Source: Ilex aquifolium
Taxonomy: Eukaryota; Streptophyta; Magnoliopsida; Aquifoliales; Aquifoliaceae
Length of the DNA: 64,000 nucleotides
Direction of reading: 5' to 3'
Assembly: GCA_951799425.1 (NCBI GenBank)
Contig: OX637399.1
Location: 17,644,001-17,708,000, forward strand
A model generated the notes under the pieces. The model had not been told where the DNA came from. It worked only from the letters and a program-made list of their open reading frames with translations, and did not search any database. Positions 34,180 to 45,721 of the stretch are shown here, in pieces; within the stretch, counting starts at the first letter, position 1, and each line of letters opens with the position of its first letter. The translations under genes and the position numbers were made by a program.

Positions 34180-35060
34180 TTGAGTTTCGCTTAGTTTAGA
34201 GTATCTTCATAGTGGACACCAACTTTGTTTGTGAAAAAGGGCAGGATGGAATTATGTATTTGTATATTGACTAACGACAAATCAAAAGGGTGATGATATA
34301 GAGTAAATATCATTCACATGGATTGAGGATCTAATTGATTAACTATAGGGGATATAGTATATTATAAAATTAATTTGGAATCTGGATATCATCAGTTGAG
34401 GATAAGAATAAGTGGTGTGCCAAAGATAGCTTTCCACACTAGATATGAAAGTTATGAGTTTCTGGTTATGCTTTTTGGGTAGAAAAATGCTTTAGTAGTC
34501 TTTATGGATTTACTGAATAGAGTATCTCAACTCTACTTAGATTCTTTTGTGTCGGTATTAATTGATGATGTGTTGTTATATTTTTGTCATAGATGGGAAC
34601 ATAAACAATATTTGTAGATTGTGTTGCAGGCTTTACGAGGGTAATTGGGTTGGATCCTCAAATAGAAATACAAGTAGTAGTAAGGTGGAAACAATCAGAT
34701 AGTGTATCCAGGATCAGGAGTTATTAGGGCTAATAGACTAATACTACAAATTCATCCAGGGTCTTTTATCAGTTACTATGTCATTGACTTGACTAATAAG
34801 TACATATGATGAATTTGAATGAGATGCAAAATGTGAACAAAGTTTTTGAGAGTTGGAGATTAGATTGATCTCAATCTTAATATTAAATATTCATTCAGAT
34901 AGTGGTGGTTTTGTGATTTATAGTGGAGCATCACATCGGGGATTGAGTTGTGTGTTAATGCGATGTGAAAAATGTGTTGTTTATATGACTAGTCAACTGA
35001 ACACTCATGAACTTAACTATACTACCTATAACTTGGAGATTAGCTGCAATTGTATTTGTT
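34180..35060 (+). pseudogene. Reverse transcriptase and RNase H relic of chromovirus G
   Basis: [20 protein letters not shown] at about 34420-34480 aligns with the E1 segment [20 protein letters not shown]. It is followed by FMDLLNRVSQLYLDSF and VLIDDVLLY, where the catalytic YVDD/FVDD has become LIDD. RNase H follows: GGFVIYSGASHRGLSCVLMR and TSQLNTHELNYTTYNLE (34853-35101 frame), matching [11 protein letters not shown] and [18 protein letters not shown]. Stop codons interrupt both. Confidence 0.8.
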
Positions 35061-35457
35061 TAAAAAGTTATAGAAATGATGGGGCACATGGAAAGCTGTA
35101 GTGAGGTGTGTGTTAAGTGTAGTAAAAGAAGAGATGCATGGTCCTTTTATTGGATGCATGTAGTATAAGAAAATAAAGCAAATAGTGTAAGTGAAATTTG
35201 TCAATTTTATATGAATGTGTGGCTTGTGGTGTGCGTGTAAAGTGCAATTAGGATACATTTGCATGTGTCTACTGATGCATAGCTAAAATTAACATCTTAC
35301 TATGCTTTTATAAGAATAATTATGCTTTGATGGAATTTAAATGATAACATTTCAGTGGGAAAAGTTGTACAAGGGCCTAAAGTCAACAACATCAAACTTT
35401 CAAGCAACACACACATGTTCTAGAAGAGAATGGAAGAAAGAGGGACCAAAGCACCCA

Positions 35458-35670
35458 CGTTCGAATGCCAACCCACACTTGAACGCCATCTTGAAATAAT
35501 TGAGGACCTCCAGGAGATTGCTAGGGTGATGACACGAGGCTTGTTGTAGCTAAGATACTGTGGAGGACAAAAGCTACATGAGTAGCACGTTCAAACTCCA
35601 ACAGCGGTCAAACGAACATCAAAGAAGAAATGCTCCCACGTTCGTACGATGTTGGCATTCGAACGTAAAC
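35458..35670. repeat. CGTTCGAACG-type palindromes in LTR C
   Basis: ACGTTCGAATG, ACTTGAACGCC, ACGTTCAAAC, ACGTTCGTACG and CATTCGAACGT within about 210 bp, all near-copies of a palindrome centred on TTCGAA. They precede the TATA box at 35775. Confidence 0.7.
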
Positions 35671-35774
35671 CCCAGACAGGCTGCAGGAAGATTAGATTTC
35701 CATCCGGATTTTGTGGAATTTACTTGGACTTTAAGCACTTAGGTCTGTTCTTTTACCCCCCCCCCCTTATTGCC

Positions 35775-35782
35775 TATAAATA
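35775..35782 (+). promoter_or_regulatory. TATA box of LTR C
   Basis: TATAAATA inside TTGCCTATAAATACC; LTR D has the identical TTGCCTATAAATA at 53514-53525. This is the probable U3 promoter. Confidence 0.65.
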
Positions 35783-36318
35783 CCTTCCCTTGGAACTTCT
35801 TAAAGATCATCTCTTGGGAAGTGGAAAAACCCTCCAAAAGTAACTAGCTTTCTTCTACTTCATTATTAGTTTTATTAGCCTCCATTGTAAAATCTTCTTT
35901 CTTCACCTAGCGGAGTGAAACTCTCTCACCTTTCTAGCTCTCTTGAAGCCTTGAATGGTGGGTAGTGTTTCACTCATTCTTTGTCGAAGATAAGCTTATT
36001 GTGTAGTGTTGTAACACCCCGCATTTTCGTTCATATAGATATATAGATATAGCAAATAATGGTTGTAAAGATATGTATAGGGGTATTGAAGTGTGTTTGA
36101 ACTTTGTAAATTTGAAAAGTAAAGATTTAAAAATGTTAATGAAAATCATAGTTGAAATTTAGTTTTAGTGAGTGAAAATATAAAATGTTAGGTCCTATAA
36201 CTTGTATTAGATAGGTTTGGTGTATAAATATGTGTTGGAGAGGTTTGTGATGGATTTGGTTAGTTTTGGAATGGATTGGAAATGGAAAACAAAAGAAATA
36301 GGCAAAACTGGGTAAATG

Positions 36319-36428
36319 GTACCGGTACTGAGTACCGGTACTGAGTACCGGTACCCCGATTCCAGAAGGTTTCTTGTACCGGTACTGGGTACCGGTACTG
36401 AATGGTACCGGTACTGAGTACCGGTACT
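36319..36428. repeat. GTACCGGTAC palindrome array in the E2-family solo LTR
   Basis: Six copies of GTACCGGTAC, most separated by TGA or TGG, in 110 bp. The array ends about 55 bp upstream of the TATAAATA box, a U3 enhancer-like position. Confidence 0.88.
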
Positions 36429-37020
36429 ACCGAAACCAGACTGTTTATTTTAAAGTCGCGAACAAGCTGATTTTTCCTCCACTATAAATACATTTTTGTC
36501 ACCTCCTTAGCCTTCAATACACCACTCTAAACCCTAGAAAACATAAGAGAGGAAGAGAGAAACACAAGATCAAGAGAAAACAAGAGATTGAAGGGTTGAC
36601 TCAAGATCAAAGCCCTAATTTTTCCAAGAACATTAAGGTAGGGGTTTTCTCTCACTCACTTACATTGAGGCTAGGGTATTTATATATGTAGGTTTTGCTA
36701 TCAATGGTATATATATGCTATAGAATCATCATCTCTTAGGCTTTTTGCAAAGATTACATTGTTAGGGTTTAATACCCATTAAATCTCTTTTCTAGCTTTA
36801 AAACCCTAGTTTTTGGGAGAGTGATGTATTTCTTCTTAAATGCTTCTTTATTATGAACTTCGAAAACCGTAGTTGTTTGTGTTGGGTAGAAAAATGATGT
36901 TATGGTGATCTCATGTATTTTCCTTGTTGGTTGGGGAATTGTTACATAATATATCTTGGGGATTTTGGAGAGATGCTTGTAAAATGATATAAATATTGGA
37001 ATGGTATGCTTGGTTGGGTT

Positions 37021-37592
37021 GTTTGTGATGCCTTGAGGGTGAGAGGTTCCTTATAAGGATGCTCATGCCAAGAGAGGAGAGTATGTGATTTCCCTCAAGA
37101 GGTTCCTTATAAGGATGCTTGAGTTTGTGATGCCTTGAGGGTGAGAGGTTCCTTATAAGGATGCTCATGCCAAGAGAGGAGAGTATGTGATTTCCCTCAA
37201 GAGGTTCTTTATAAGGATGCTTGAGTTTGTGATGCCTTGAGGGTGAGAGGTTCCTTATAAGGATGCTCATGCCAAGAGAGGAGAGTATGTGATTTCCCTC
37301 AAGAGGTTCCTTATAAGGATGCTTGAGTTTGTGATGCCTTGAGGGTGAGAGGTTCCTTATAAGGATGTTCATGCCAAGAGAGGAGAGTATGTGATTTTCC
37401 TTAAGAGGTTCCTTATAAGGATGCTTAAGAAACTAAGCCTTGAGGGTGAGAGGTTCCTTATAAGGATGCTCAGGCCAAAAGAGGACAGTATGTGATTTTC
37501 CTCAAGAGGTTCCTTATAAGGATGCTTGAGTAACCAAGCCTTGAGGGTGAGAGGTTCCTTATAAGGATGCTCATGCCAAAAGAGGACAATAT
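37021..37592. repeat. 102-bp tandem repeat in the solo LTR (about 5.6 copies)
   Basis: Unit starts GTTTGTGATGCCTTGAGGGT at 37021, 37123, 37225 and 37327, then decays in the last copies. Each unit contains GAGGTTCCTTATAAGGATGC twice, whose CCTTATAAGG part is itself a palindrome. The period is 34 codons, which keeps all frames open and creates a spurious 153-codon repeated ORF on the minus strand. E2 LTRs lack this array. Confidence 0.93.
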
Positions 37593-39029
37593 TATATAAT
37601 GTGTGGGAAATGGTTTATATTTTGAAAATAGATGTTTATTAAAATGGGTTATTATTGTTCATTTCTAGTACTATTGCTATCTAAACTTGAGATCCTTGTT
37701 GAAATGTCACTGCCTTATTTCAAATTATGTATCTATGTTATGTTAAAAATGAGACCGGCCATTTTAAATACGTTTCTAAACCTTGTTTGGGTTTGAGAGA
37801 ATTTTTCTACAGAGCTTCGTGCTCACCCCCTACCGCTAACATTTTTCAGATTACCCTCTCGAGGAAGAGCTGGGAGTCGAGGAGCCCGCACACTGGGAGA
37901 TTCCAATAGACGGGAGCGTGGATCCCGAGGTGGACGCCTAGAGCGACACTTCCTTTTGTTCTAGACTAGGATATTCATTTTGAACCTTGTAAAGTCTAGT
38001 TTTATTTTGTTATTTCTGCTGCGCTACATTAGTTAATTTTTGAGATGTAAATGCCATGGTTGGGCATATTCTTTTGGATAATGATGTAAATATTTTATGG
38101 ATGATGAATGAAGTTTAATTTATTTATGGATGATATTAGTGCTCTCATGATGTAAATGGTGTTAGTATGTAATGCCGTCCAGGGTGTGTTTTGGGGTGTT
38201 ACAAGTGTACATTATTTTGTAATTCCTCTACTTGGAGGGATTATGATCACTTACTTTTCTAGCTTTCCCAAAGCCATGAAGAGTGAGTAGTTTCTCATTC
38301 ACTCTTTAGTAAGAGGTGATGGACATGTATAAATCATTCAGAAGTTATATTTGTGCATTTTATTTATGCTTAACGTTTTATCTTTTGATTGCTTATTGAA
38401 TGATTGAATGCATCTAGCAAAGCTGAGGTACTTTGTACAATCATGAGTCTCTCCTAAGAAAAGTTAACTCTTGACATAGGAGGATTCATTGGTTCCTTGC
38501 AAGTACTCAAGCTAGGTCTTCATGACAACTTTTCAATCTTCAATGTTATTGTGATCTAACTAAAAATGAAATAATATAACAGTTATTGGATGATTTTTAG
38601 AATTATTTGCTTGTTTGTAGACGGGTTGAGGTCCAGCACTGACAATTATTGTAAATCTCTACAAAGACATCAGAGCCATGCTCTTTATTCTCACAGTCCA
38701 TCTTTATCCTCCAATTAACTTGCTATTGACATAGGGGTTAATTGAGCTGTCAAGCACAAATATAACAACTAGATGATTGATTACATGTCCAGATCCTTGA
38801 GCTAAAAGGTGACTCTTTCATTTAAGAGAATCTTATATTCTGTCCAGGAAACTCTATAATCATCATAACTTCAAATCTCAAAGGTTCTAGTCACTTTGGT
38901 CTCTGTCACTAATTACTTCAAAACACCAACAGTAGTTCACTGTGGATTCAACTCCGGACTTAACCGGATTATAACTATAACTTGACCACCTATACTTGGG
39001 TGTACACATTTTGGATCAAGTCAAGTTTT

Positions 39030-39047
39030 TCTTGTCGTTGCCGAGGA
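39030..39047 (+). other. Degenerate tRNA-Asp primer site (C)
   Basis: TCTTGTCGTTGCCGAGGA keeps CGTTGCC of the tRNA-Asp complement, but the TGGCGC start is altered. This alone should impair priming. Confidence 0.65.
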
Positions 39048-39240
39048 GCCTAACGGTGTTTAAAGTAAAAAGTGAAAAGACATTTATCTGTTGTACATAT
39101 TTTTGATTTACTATATATAATTCTTATTTTATGTTTGAGGACGATCCTTGCTTTCCAAATTTTCCATAAGAATATGTTGGGTCTGTAAATCAATCTGAAC
39201 TGTCTTCACCTCGATCAATAGCAGACTCTTTTGATAATAG

Positions 39241-41530
39241 CATGGCCAATAATGAGAGAGAAGGGGAAATCCTAATATTCAAACCCTACGGGATTGTTGC
39301 ATCCCACACGAAACACTGTCCCCTCTTGTTTTCTGTTTCCTGCAAATGCGCCCAACTTTAATGCAAAGTTAGGGACAGTGCAATTACTACCTAAATTTCA
39401 TGGACTTGAATCAGAAAACTCATATTTGCATATTAAAGATTTTGAGGAGGTATGTGGGACATTCCAAGATAATTCCGAACTGGCCAAGTTGAACTTTTTC
39501 CTTTCTCTTTAAAGGACAAAGCTAAACAACGGCTAAATTCTTTGAAAGCCCATTCGATACCAAATTGACAGGCATTACAAAATGATTTTTTTAGGAAGTT
39601 TTTCCCTCTACACCAGACCAATGCACTTAAAAGGAAAATATGAAATTTTAGGTTAAAGAAGGAGAAACATTTTACCAATGTTGGGAGAGATTCAAGGATC
39701 TCCTCCAAGCCTGCCCACACCATGCTTTTGAGAGTTGGACTTTGGTAGGTTTTTTCTATGATTCTCGGCCCACTCGACTACGTCAGTTTGTTGAAATGAT
39801 GACTCAAGGGGAGTTCATGGAAAAAAGTCCAGAGGAGGTATTTGCATTTTTTGATACCATATCCGAGAGTTCCCAGATGTGGGACTCAACCTCTCCTGCC
39901 CCTGTTGAAGCCGAAACATCCACTTCCCAAGGAGGAAAGTATGTGTTAAAAGAAGATGATGACCTGAGGGAAAAAAATGACTAACTTATCTCAAAAGTTT
40001 GAAGCTCTAGAGATGAAAAAGGTAAATAAAGTTGTTGTTGGCCCTCCCGCAGAACAAGTGTGTGGGATTTGAGCGCTGATAGGACACCCTACTAGGCAGT
40101 GTCCTAACATTCATGCATTTAAAGACGTCTTGTTAGAATAAACCAATGCAATTTTCAATTTTAACAAGCCTTATTTCAACCCTTATTCTGAAACTTATAA
40201 TTCAGGGTGGCGGAATCACCCGAATTTCAGTTTGAGGAACACACAACAACCTCCAATGAATCCATAACAAGGTTCACAACCACCACCTCAAGGACCTCTT
40301 GCGTATCAACCATACCAGCCACCACACAAGAGACGTCTTGATGACACATTGAATCAGTTCATGCAAAGTCAAATGAACTACAACAATCATTCCACTCAAG
40401 CTTTCAATGACTTCAAAACCCAGACCACTCAGTCATTTGAGGATCTCAAAAATCATATCCAAAAGTTGATCCAGTCAATGACCACACATGAGAAGGGCAA
40501 GTTTGCTGCCCAACCTAAACAACCACAAGGTCAATATCATGTGGGTAATCCTTCAACCATGGAATCTCCACAAGAACAAGCTCAAGCCATCACCACCCTC
40601 AGAAGTGGTAAAGTCATTGACAAAACCATCAAACAATCCCCACTCAATGAGACAGCACCTGTGCTGCAACCTGCACAAGTCTCTCACGAAGAGAATGAGT
40701 CTAAAGAAGACAAGGAGTCACAACCACTATGTCCCATTCCTACTCCTTTCCCTAAAAAACTCAAGAAAGCATAGAAGTTGATTAACCATGCAGAAATTTA
40801 TGAGCTTTTTAAACAAGTAAAAATCAATATTCCACTTCTCGATGCCATAAAGCAGATTCCTTCTTATGACAAGTTTCTAAAAGACTTGTGCACAATCAAA
40901 AGAAGTCAAAATATTCAGAAAAGAGCTTTCTTAACAGAACAAGCCAGTGCCATACTCCAACACAAAACCCCTCCAAAATACAAGGATCTAGGGTGTCCAA
41001 CTGTGTCATGTGTCATTGAGAATTTTAAGATAGAACAAGCATTGTTGGATGTTGGAGCCAGTGTCAATTTGCTCCCTTTCTCGGTCTACCAACAATTGGG
41101 TTTGGGTGAACTCAAACCCACCTGTATCACACTACAGTTGGCAGATAGGTCTATCAAAGTTCCAAGGGGCATTGTCGAGAATGACCTTGTTCAAGTGGAC
41201 AACTTCTTCTTTCCTGTGGACTTCATTCTCCTGGATACCCAGCCAGCAATACATCTAGGGAATCAAATTCCTGTCATTCTTGGTAGAGCTTTCCTAGTAA
41301 CTTCAAATGCATTAATCAATTTTAGGAATGGGGTCATGAAATTGACTTTTGTGAATATGACTCCTGAGCTTAACATTTTAAACATTTCCAAGTACCCAAT
41401 AGAGGAAAAAGAAGTGAGAGATGTGAATTTCATTGAGGACGAGTCATATCCAGTGGTCTACCAAGTGAATTTCATTGTGAATATGACTCTTTCTCGGTCT
41501 ACCAAGTGGTACAAATCCACTCTCATCTAG
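39241..41530 (+). pseudogene. gag-protease of Athila C, several frameshifts and stops
   Basis: A possible start is MANNEREGE at 39241. Gag pieces are VPSCFLFPANAPNFNAKLGT and PKFHGLESENSYLHIKDF; then, after disruptions at 39510-39650, GETFYQCWERFKDLLQACPH and QFVEMMTQGEF. The knuckle region near 40060 is damaged (CGI-stop, then LIGHPTRQC). From 40349 the frame runs NQFMQSQMNYNNHSTQAF, has one stop at 40772, then protease EQALLDVGASVNLLPFSVYQ (DVGA active site) to a stop at 41528-41530. Just before it, near 41442-41512, short words are duplicated (AGTGAATTTCATTGTGAAT and CGGTCTACCAAGTG). Confidence 0.85.
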
Positions 41531-41612
41531 TGTCAAGCCACCAAAGCCTGAATTGAAACCTCTTCTATCTAACTTAAAATATGTATTTTTAGGAGAGGAC
41601 GAGTCATAACTA

Positions 41613-44388
41613 GTGGTCATTTTATCCAAGCTTGTAGATTTACAAGAGTCTAAGCTAATTGAAGTCCTTATACGTCATAAGAGTACCATTGGGTGGACCA
41701 TTGTTGATTTGAAAGGTATAAGCCCATTAATTTGCAATCATGCTATATACTTCGAGGAGGATGCAAAGTCCTCTCGTCAAATGCAGCGACGGTTGAACCC
41801 TCACTTAAAGGAGGTTGTACGGACTGAGGTGCTCAAACTATTAGATGCAGGAATTATCTTTCTCATCTCTGATAGTAAATGGGTTAGCCCAACCCAAGTT
41901 GTGCCCAAGAAGTCTGGGCTCACCGTGATTAAAAATGATGCCCATGAATTGGTACCAACCCGAGTTGTCACAGGATGGCGAATGTGCATAGACTACCGGA
42001 AACTAAATTTGGTGACTAGGAATGACCACTTTCCTCTCCCCTTTCTTGATCAAGTCCTGAAAAGAATTGCAGGTCATGCATTTTATTATTTTCTAGATGG
42101 GCATTCTAGGTACAATCAAATTGAAATAGCACTTGATGACCAAGAGAAAATAATATTTACATGCCCATTCGGTACTTTTTCATTTAAAAGGATGCCATTT
42201 AGTGACATGGTGGAAAGATTTTTGGAAGTATTCATGGATGATTTTTCTGTGCATGGTGATTCATTTGAATTGTATCTAACAAACCTGGAACCTAGAAATA
42301 GTTTTGATAAGGTGTAAGGAGACCAATCTGGTGCTTAATTGGGGGAAATGTCATTTCATGGTAACACAAGGCATTGTTTTGGGTCACATTGTGTCATTTG
42401 AAGGCATAAAAGTTGACAAAGCAAAGATAGATCTAATAGGCAATTTGCCTCACCCAAAACTGTTAATGATGTCCGATCATTTCTAGGGCATGCAGGGTTT
42501 TATAGGAGATTCATCAAAGATTTCAGTACCATATCAAAACTCATGTGTCATCTCCTAAGTCATGAAGTAACTTTTGTATGGAATGAATCATGCCAACAAG
42601 CTTTTGATAAACTTAATGGAATGTTAATTTCTGCTCCAAAAATGCAAACTCTTGACTGAACTCTGCCCTTTGAATTGATGTGTGATGCAAATGATTATGT
42701 TGTTGGAGCAGTATTGGGTCAAAGGAAGGATAAAAAACCTTATGTGATATACTATGCAAGCAAAACTCTGAATGATGCTCAAATGAATTATTTCACAACT
42801 GAAAAAAGAATTGATTGCTGTGGTTTTTGCTCTAGAATTTTTTTTTTCTTACCTTGTTGGTTCATCTGTCATTGTGTTTACTGATTATGCAGCATTAAAG
42901 TTCTTGCTCACAAAGAAAGATGCTAAGCCATGACTTTTGAGATGGATTCTCTTATTGCAAGAATTTGACCTAATCATCAAGGACAAAAAAGGGGTCGAAA
43001 ATGTAGTGGCAGATCATTCAGGCTGACATATGAATTTCATGAAGACAGGCTACCAATCAATGAAAATTTCCCTGATGAACAATTGTTCACAATCGTGGAA
43101 ACACCATGGTATGCTGATATTGCTAACTTCCTTGCCACTGGTACGTTTCCCCCTTCCTTTACCATGATGGACAAAAATAAATTTTTAAGGGAAGCTCAAA
43201 ATTTCTTTTGGGTGGATCCATACGTGTTTAAATACTGTAAGGATCAAATCATAAGGCGTTGTATCCCCAATCAAGAAATCAGACAGGTAATTTCTTTTAT
43301 TATTCCGAAGCATGTGGTGACCATTTTTCGTCTAAAAAAATTGCTGCAAAAATCTTGAAGTATGGATTTTATTGGCCCACACTTTTTAAAGATGTTCATA
43401 CCTTCTGTCTAACATGTGATAGGTGCCAAAGTTGGGGAGTATTTCTAAAAGAAACGTGATGCCCTTGAACCCCATACTGAAAATTGAAGTTTTTGATTGT
43501 TGGGGCATCGATTTCATGAGACCATTTCTCCCTTCCATTGGCTATCTATATATTTTAGTGGTCGTTGATTATGTGTCCAAATGGGTTGAAGCAATTCCAT
43601 GTCGAAATAATGATCACCAAACAATGATCAAATTTTTAAAAGAAAATATTTTGTCCAGGTTTGGAATTCCTAAATCCATTATAAGTGATGGGGGTGCTCA
43701 TTTTTGCAATTGTCTTTTTTGGAATCTGATGAAAAAATATTTAATTTCTCATAAATTTGCAACCCCTTATCATCCACAAACTAGTGGACAGACTGAATTG
43801 GTTAATTGGGAGATAAAAATGATTTTGGAAAAAATGGTAAACCCAGACCACAAAGATTGGTCGTTACGACTAACTAATGCACTTTGGGCATATTGCACTG
43901 CCTTTAAAACAATTTTGGGTATGTCTCCTTATCGATTAGTTTATGGAAAGCCTTGTCACCTACTTGTTGAATTGGAACACAGAGCATACTGGGCCATTAA
44001 AGCCATGAATTTTGACTTGGACAAGGCAGGAATAACAAGAAAACTTCAAATCAATGAGTTGGAAGAATTGAGGAATAAGGCGTAGGACAATGCTAAAATT
44101 GCAAAAGAGAGGATGAAAGTTTTTCATAACAAAAACATAGTGAGAAAATCCTTTGCTCCTTCCCAGAAAGTCCTCCTATTCAATTGAAGGCTCCGCCTGT
44201 TTCCTGGTAAGTTGAGGTCAAGGTGGACTGCGTCTTACATTGTAAGGCGAGTGTTTAGAAATGGAGTAGTGGAGGTAGAGAATCCATTAAATGGTAATGT
44301 TTTTACTGTTAATGGTCAACGTCTAAAACCATTTTATGAAGAGTTTGTTAAAATTTTGGAATCAATTGTTTTAATGGATCCAGAATAA
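41613..44388 (+). pseudogene. pol of Athila C: RT (deleted), RNase H, integrase
   Basis: RT begins RRLNPHLKEVV, continues MCIDYRKLNLVTRNDHFPLP and YYFLDGHSRYNQIEIAL, and reaches KRMPF, which joins directly to SDMVERFLEVFMDDFS at about 42198. In element B, GLCNAP and about 20 residues in all lie between these, so an in-frame-sized piece is deleted while FMDD at 42231-42245 remains. RNase H (MCDANDYVVGAVLGQRKDKK) and integrase follow with frameshifts near 42300, 42480, 42830-43080 and 43340. The integrase core 43423-44085 is the best part: [15 protein letters not shown] and [11 protein letters not shown] keep all three acidic residues. The end is GQRLKPFYEEF to the stop at 44386-44388. Confidence 0.88.
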
Positions 44389-45093
44389 TCTAAATAAATT
44401 CAGGGTTGCCGATACGGAGAAGGGTCGGGTCATGAAAATTTCAACCCAACCCTACTTGAATGAATGCCTTTATAAGGCCTCGAAACCCTAATCCTTTTCC
44501 CACTCCGCCGTTCTTCTTCTTCTTCCCCTTTCTCTATGAAAATTCACTCTATGCAAACTCCATGGCTACACAGTCCATAGATGCCATCCTTTGTTTTATG
44601 TTTTTTATTTTAGTTATGTATTTACTCATAGATTTCCTTCTTCTTTTTGCACTTACGCATAAGGGTTTCCATGTTAATCGAAACCCTGATTTTTGTAAAG
44701 ATGATTAAATGTGTATCTTGTTTGTAGGGCTTCTGCAGATGAACAGATCTCTCTCAACCCTAAAACCACTTTGCGTATATTGGTAAATCTGAAACATTCA
44801 GGACAATTTTCATTTTAGGTTAGGGGTGAGAAATACAGTTCGTATTTACACAGTTATGTGCTTTTAAAATTTTGTCTTGATCGAATTTCATATTTATACA
44901 GCCTTCATATTATTTAAAAAAAATGATCATGTCTTTAAAGGCATCTTCAATCGTCTTTATGACTGGCAGACGTTAAAGAACCAGATAGGGTGTCTTAAGC
45001 TTTGCAAACATGGATGATAATATCTTTTGGTTCAGTTTAGGCATCTTACGCACATTTTCATCTAATGTACATTCTGTAATAATGAAAAAATAA
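44389..45093 (+). other. Pol-to-ORF spacer of C with a promoter-like start
   Basis: TATAAGG at 44471-44477 is followed by AAACCCTAATCC and a CT-rich run (44505-44535), then ATGGCTACACAG at 44562 starting a 49-codon hydrophobic ORF. A GTAAAG near 44695 and a TTTGTAGGG near 44722-44730 could be weak splice sites. The layout resembles the start of a plant gene rather than retrotransposon spacer. Confidence 0.4.
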
Positions 45094-45420
45094 AGATTGG
45101 TGAGAAAAATTGAAATCCGAGAAGAGCAAGCAAAACCACTCTGAGGAAGAAGCACTTTTGCTAAATGTCTTCGTGCCAAATGACTTGGTGCATGTAAACA
45201 ATGTGGCAGGATCTTTCAAATGAAGGAATCCAATCAATGTTCTGAACCAATTTCTGGTCGCACACTTGATCGGTTAAACTGGATAGTGTATGGGCAGAGT
45301 AAGGATTTTCCTGAGATGTCATACTATACCAATCTTGTACTTACACAATATGTGCGACAAGAAATTGAAAGAGTCACTCATTTTTCAAATGACATGGAGA
45401 CAAGACAAGACTCAGATTAG
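45094..45420 (+). pseudogene. Cys-rich ORF of unknown function (element C copy)
   Basis: One frame, stops at 45142 (TGA) and 45181 (TGA) and a terminal TAG at 45418-45420, gives LVRKIEIREEQAKPL, GRSTFAKCLRAK, LGACKQCGRIFQMKESNQCS, then EPISGRTLDRLNWIVYGQSK and VLTQYVRQEIERV. The same protein is encoded at 63708-64000 with different stops, so both decay from one conserved ORF: where C has stops, the other copy has Cys and Arg, and where the other has a stop, C has Gln. Features are CxxCG plus further Cys residues (possible metal site) and a conserved WIxYGQSKD motif. I do not recognise the family. It lies between pol and env-like in the sense direction. Confidence 0.6.
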
Positions 45421-45721
45421 AATTCTTCTTGACAAAGTTGTAGGAAAAGCATGTTTTTGGAAAGAAGGTCAATGGTCCGAACTCTTTTTGTAAAAATGTA
45501 AATATCCTTTTTGTTAGATGTACAAAGTCTTTTTGTTAAAATAAAGATTTGGGCTGAGTAAGGAATGTCCTAAAATACTAACGAAATTGTAGTATGGGTA
45601 GGGACTTATCCTGAGACGCCATAATTTTTCCAAGCCCTATTTATGCATTTAGTCTTCTTTCAATTTGTGTGTATAGAAATGTGTATGTAAATACATATAT
45701 AATTTTGATTTTTATTTGGTG

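Larger units (their letters stand above)
31090..35272 (+). mobile_element. Strongly decayed chromovirus G (5' LTR end, PBS, gag and pol relics)
   Basis: Plus-strand order: a degenerate LTR part ending GGTTGGGGTGTTACA at 32483 (the same end as LTR E2), PBS at 32488-32499, Gag relics at 32860-33300, RT relic at 34180-34630 and RNase H relic at 34880-35060. Stops and indels are dense throughout, so this is the oldest recognisable insertion here. The left limit is uncertain: it is set where relics of the ACCGGT cluster begin (about 31118-31228). Confidence 0.7.
36005..38208 (+). mobile_element. Solo LTR of the E2 family (36010-38203) with TSD AGTGT
   Basis: It starts TGTAACACCCCGCATTTTC and ends GGGGTGTTACA, the reverse orientation of the E2 LTRs, whose edges it matches. 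A perfect 5-bp duplication AGTGT (36005-36009 and 38204-38208) flanks a single 2194-bp LTR with no internal region, the product expected from LTR-LTR recombination. It contains TATAAATA at about 36483-36490, just after the palindrome array. It interrupts LTR C. Confidence 0.93.
35273..39018 (+). repeat. 5' LTR of Athila C (about 1.55 kb without the nested solo LTR)
   Basis: It starts TGATGCATAG and ends TTGGATCA, with TGAT/ATCA ends like other Athila LTRs here. It has a TTCGAA palindrome set at 35458-35670, an 11-base poly-C, and TATAAATA at 35775-35782 in the context TTGCCTATAAATACC. The part after the nested insertion (38204-39018) ends in TATACTTGGGTGTA, also found near the end of LTR D. 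A different LTR family from A, B and F. Confidence 0.75.

Noticed and set aside
36911..37372. 153-codon minus-strand ORF with a 34-residue repeated sequence
   Set aside because: It is a by-product of the 102-bp tandem repeat, whose period is divisible by 3. It has no domain signature and lies in a solo LTR.
44562..44708. 49-codon hydrophobic ORF as a secreted or membrane peptide gene
   Set aside because: It has a promoter-like context, but there is no second copy in the window to support coding, so it is kept only as part of the spacer description.
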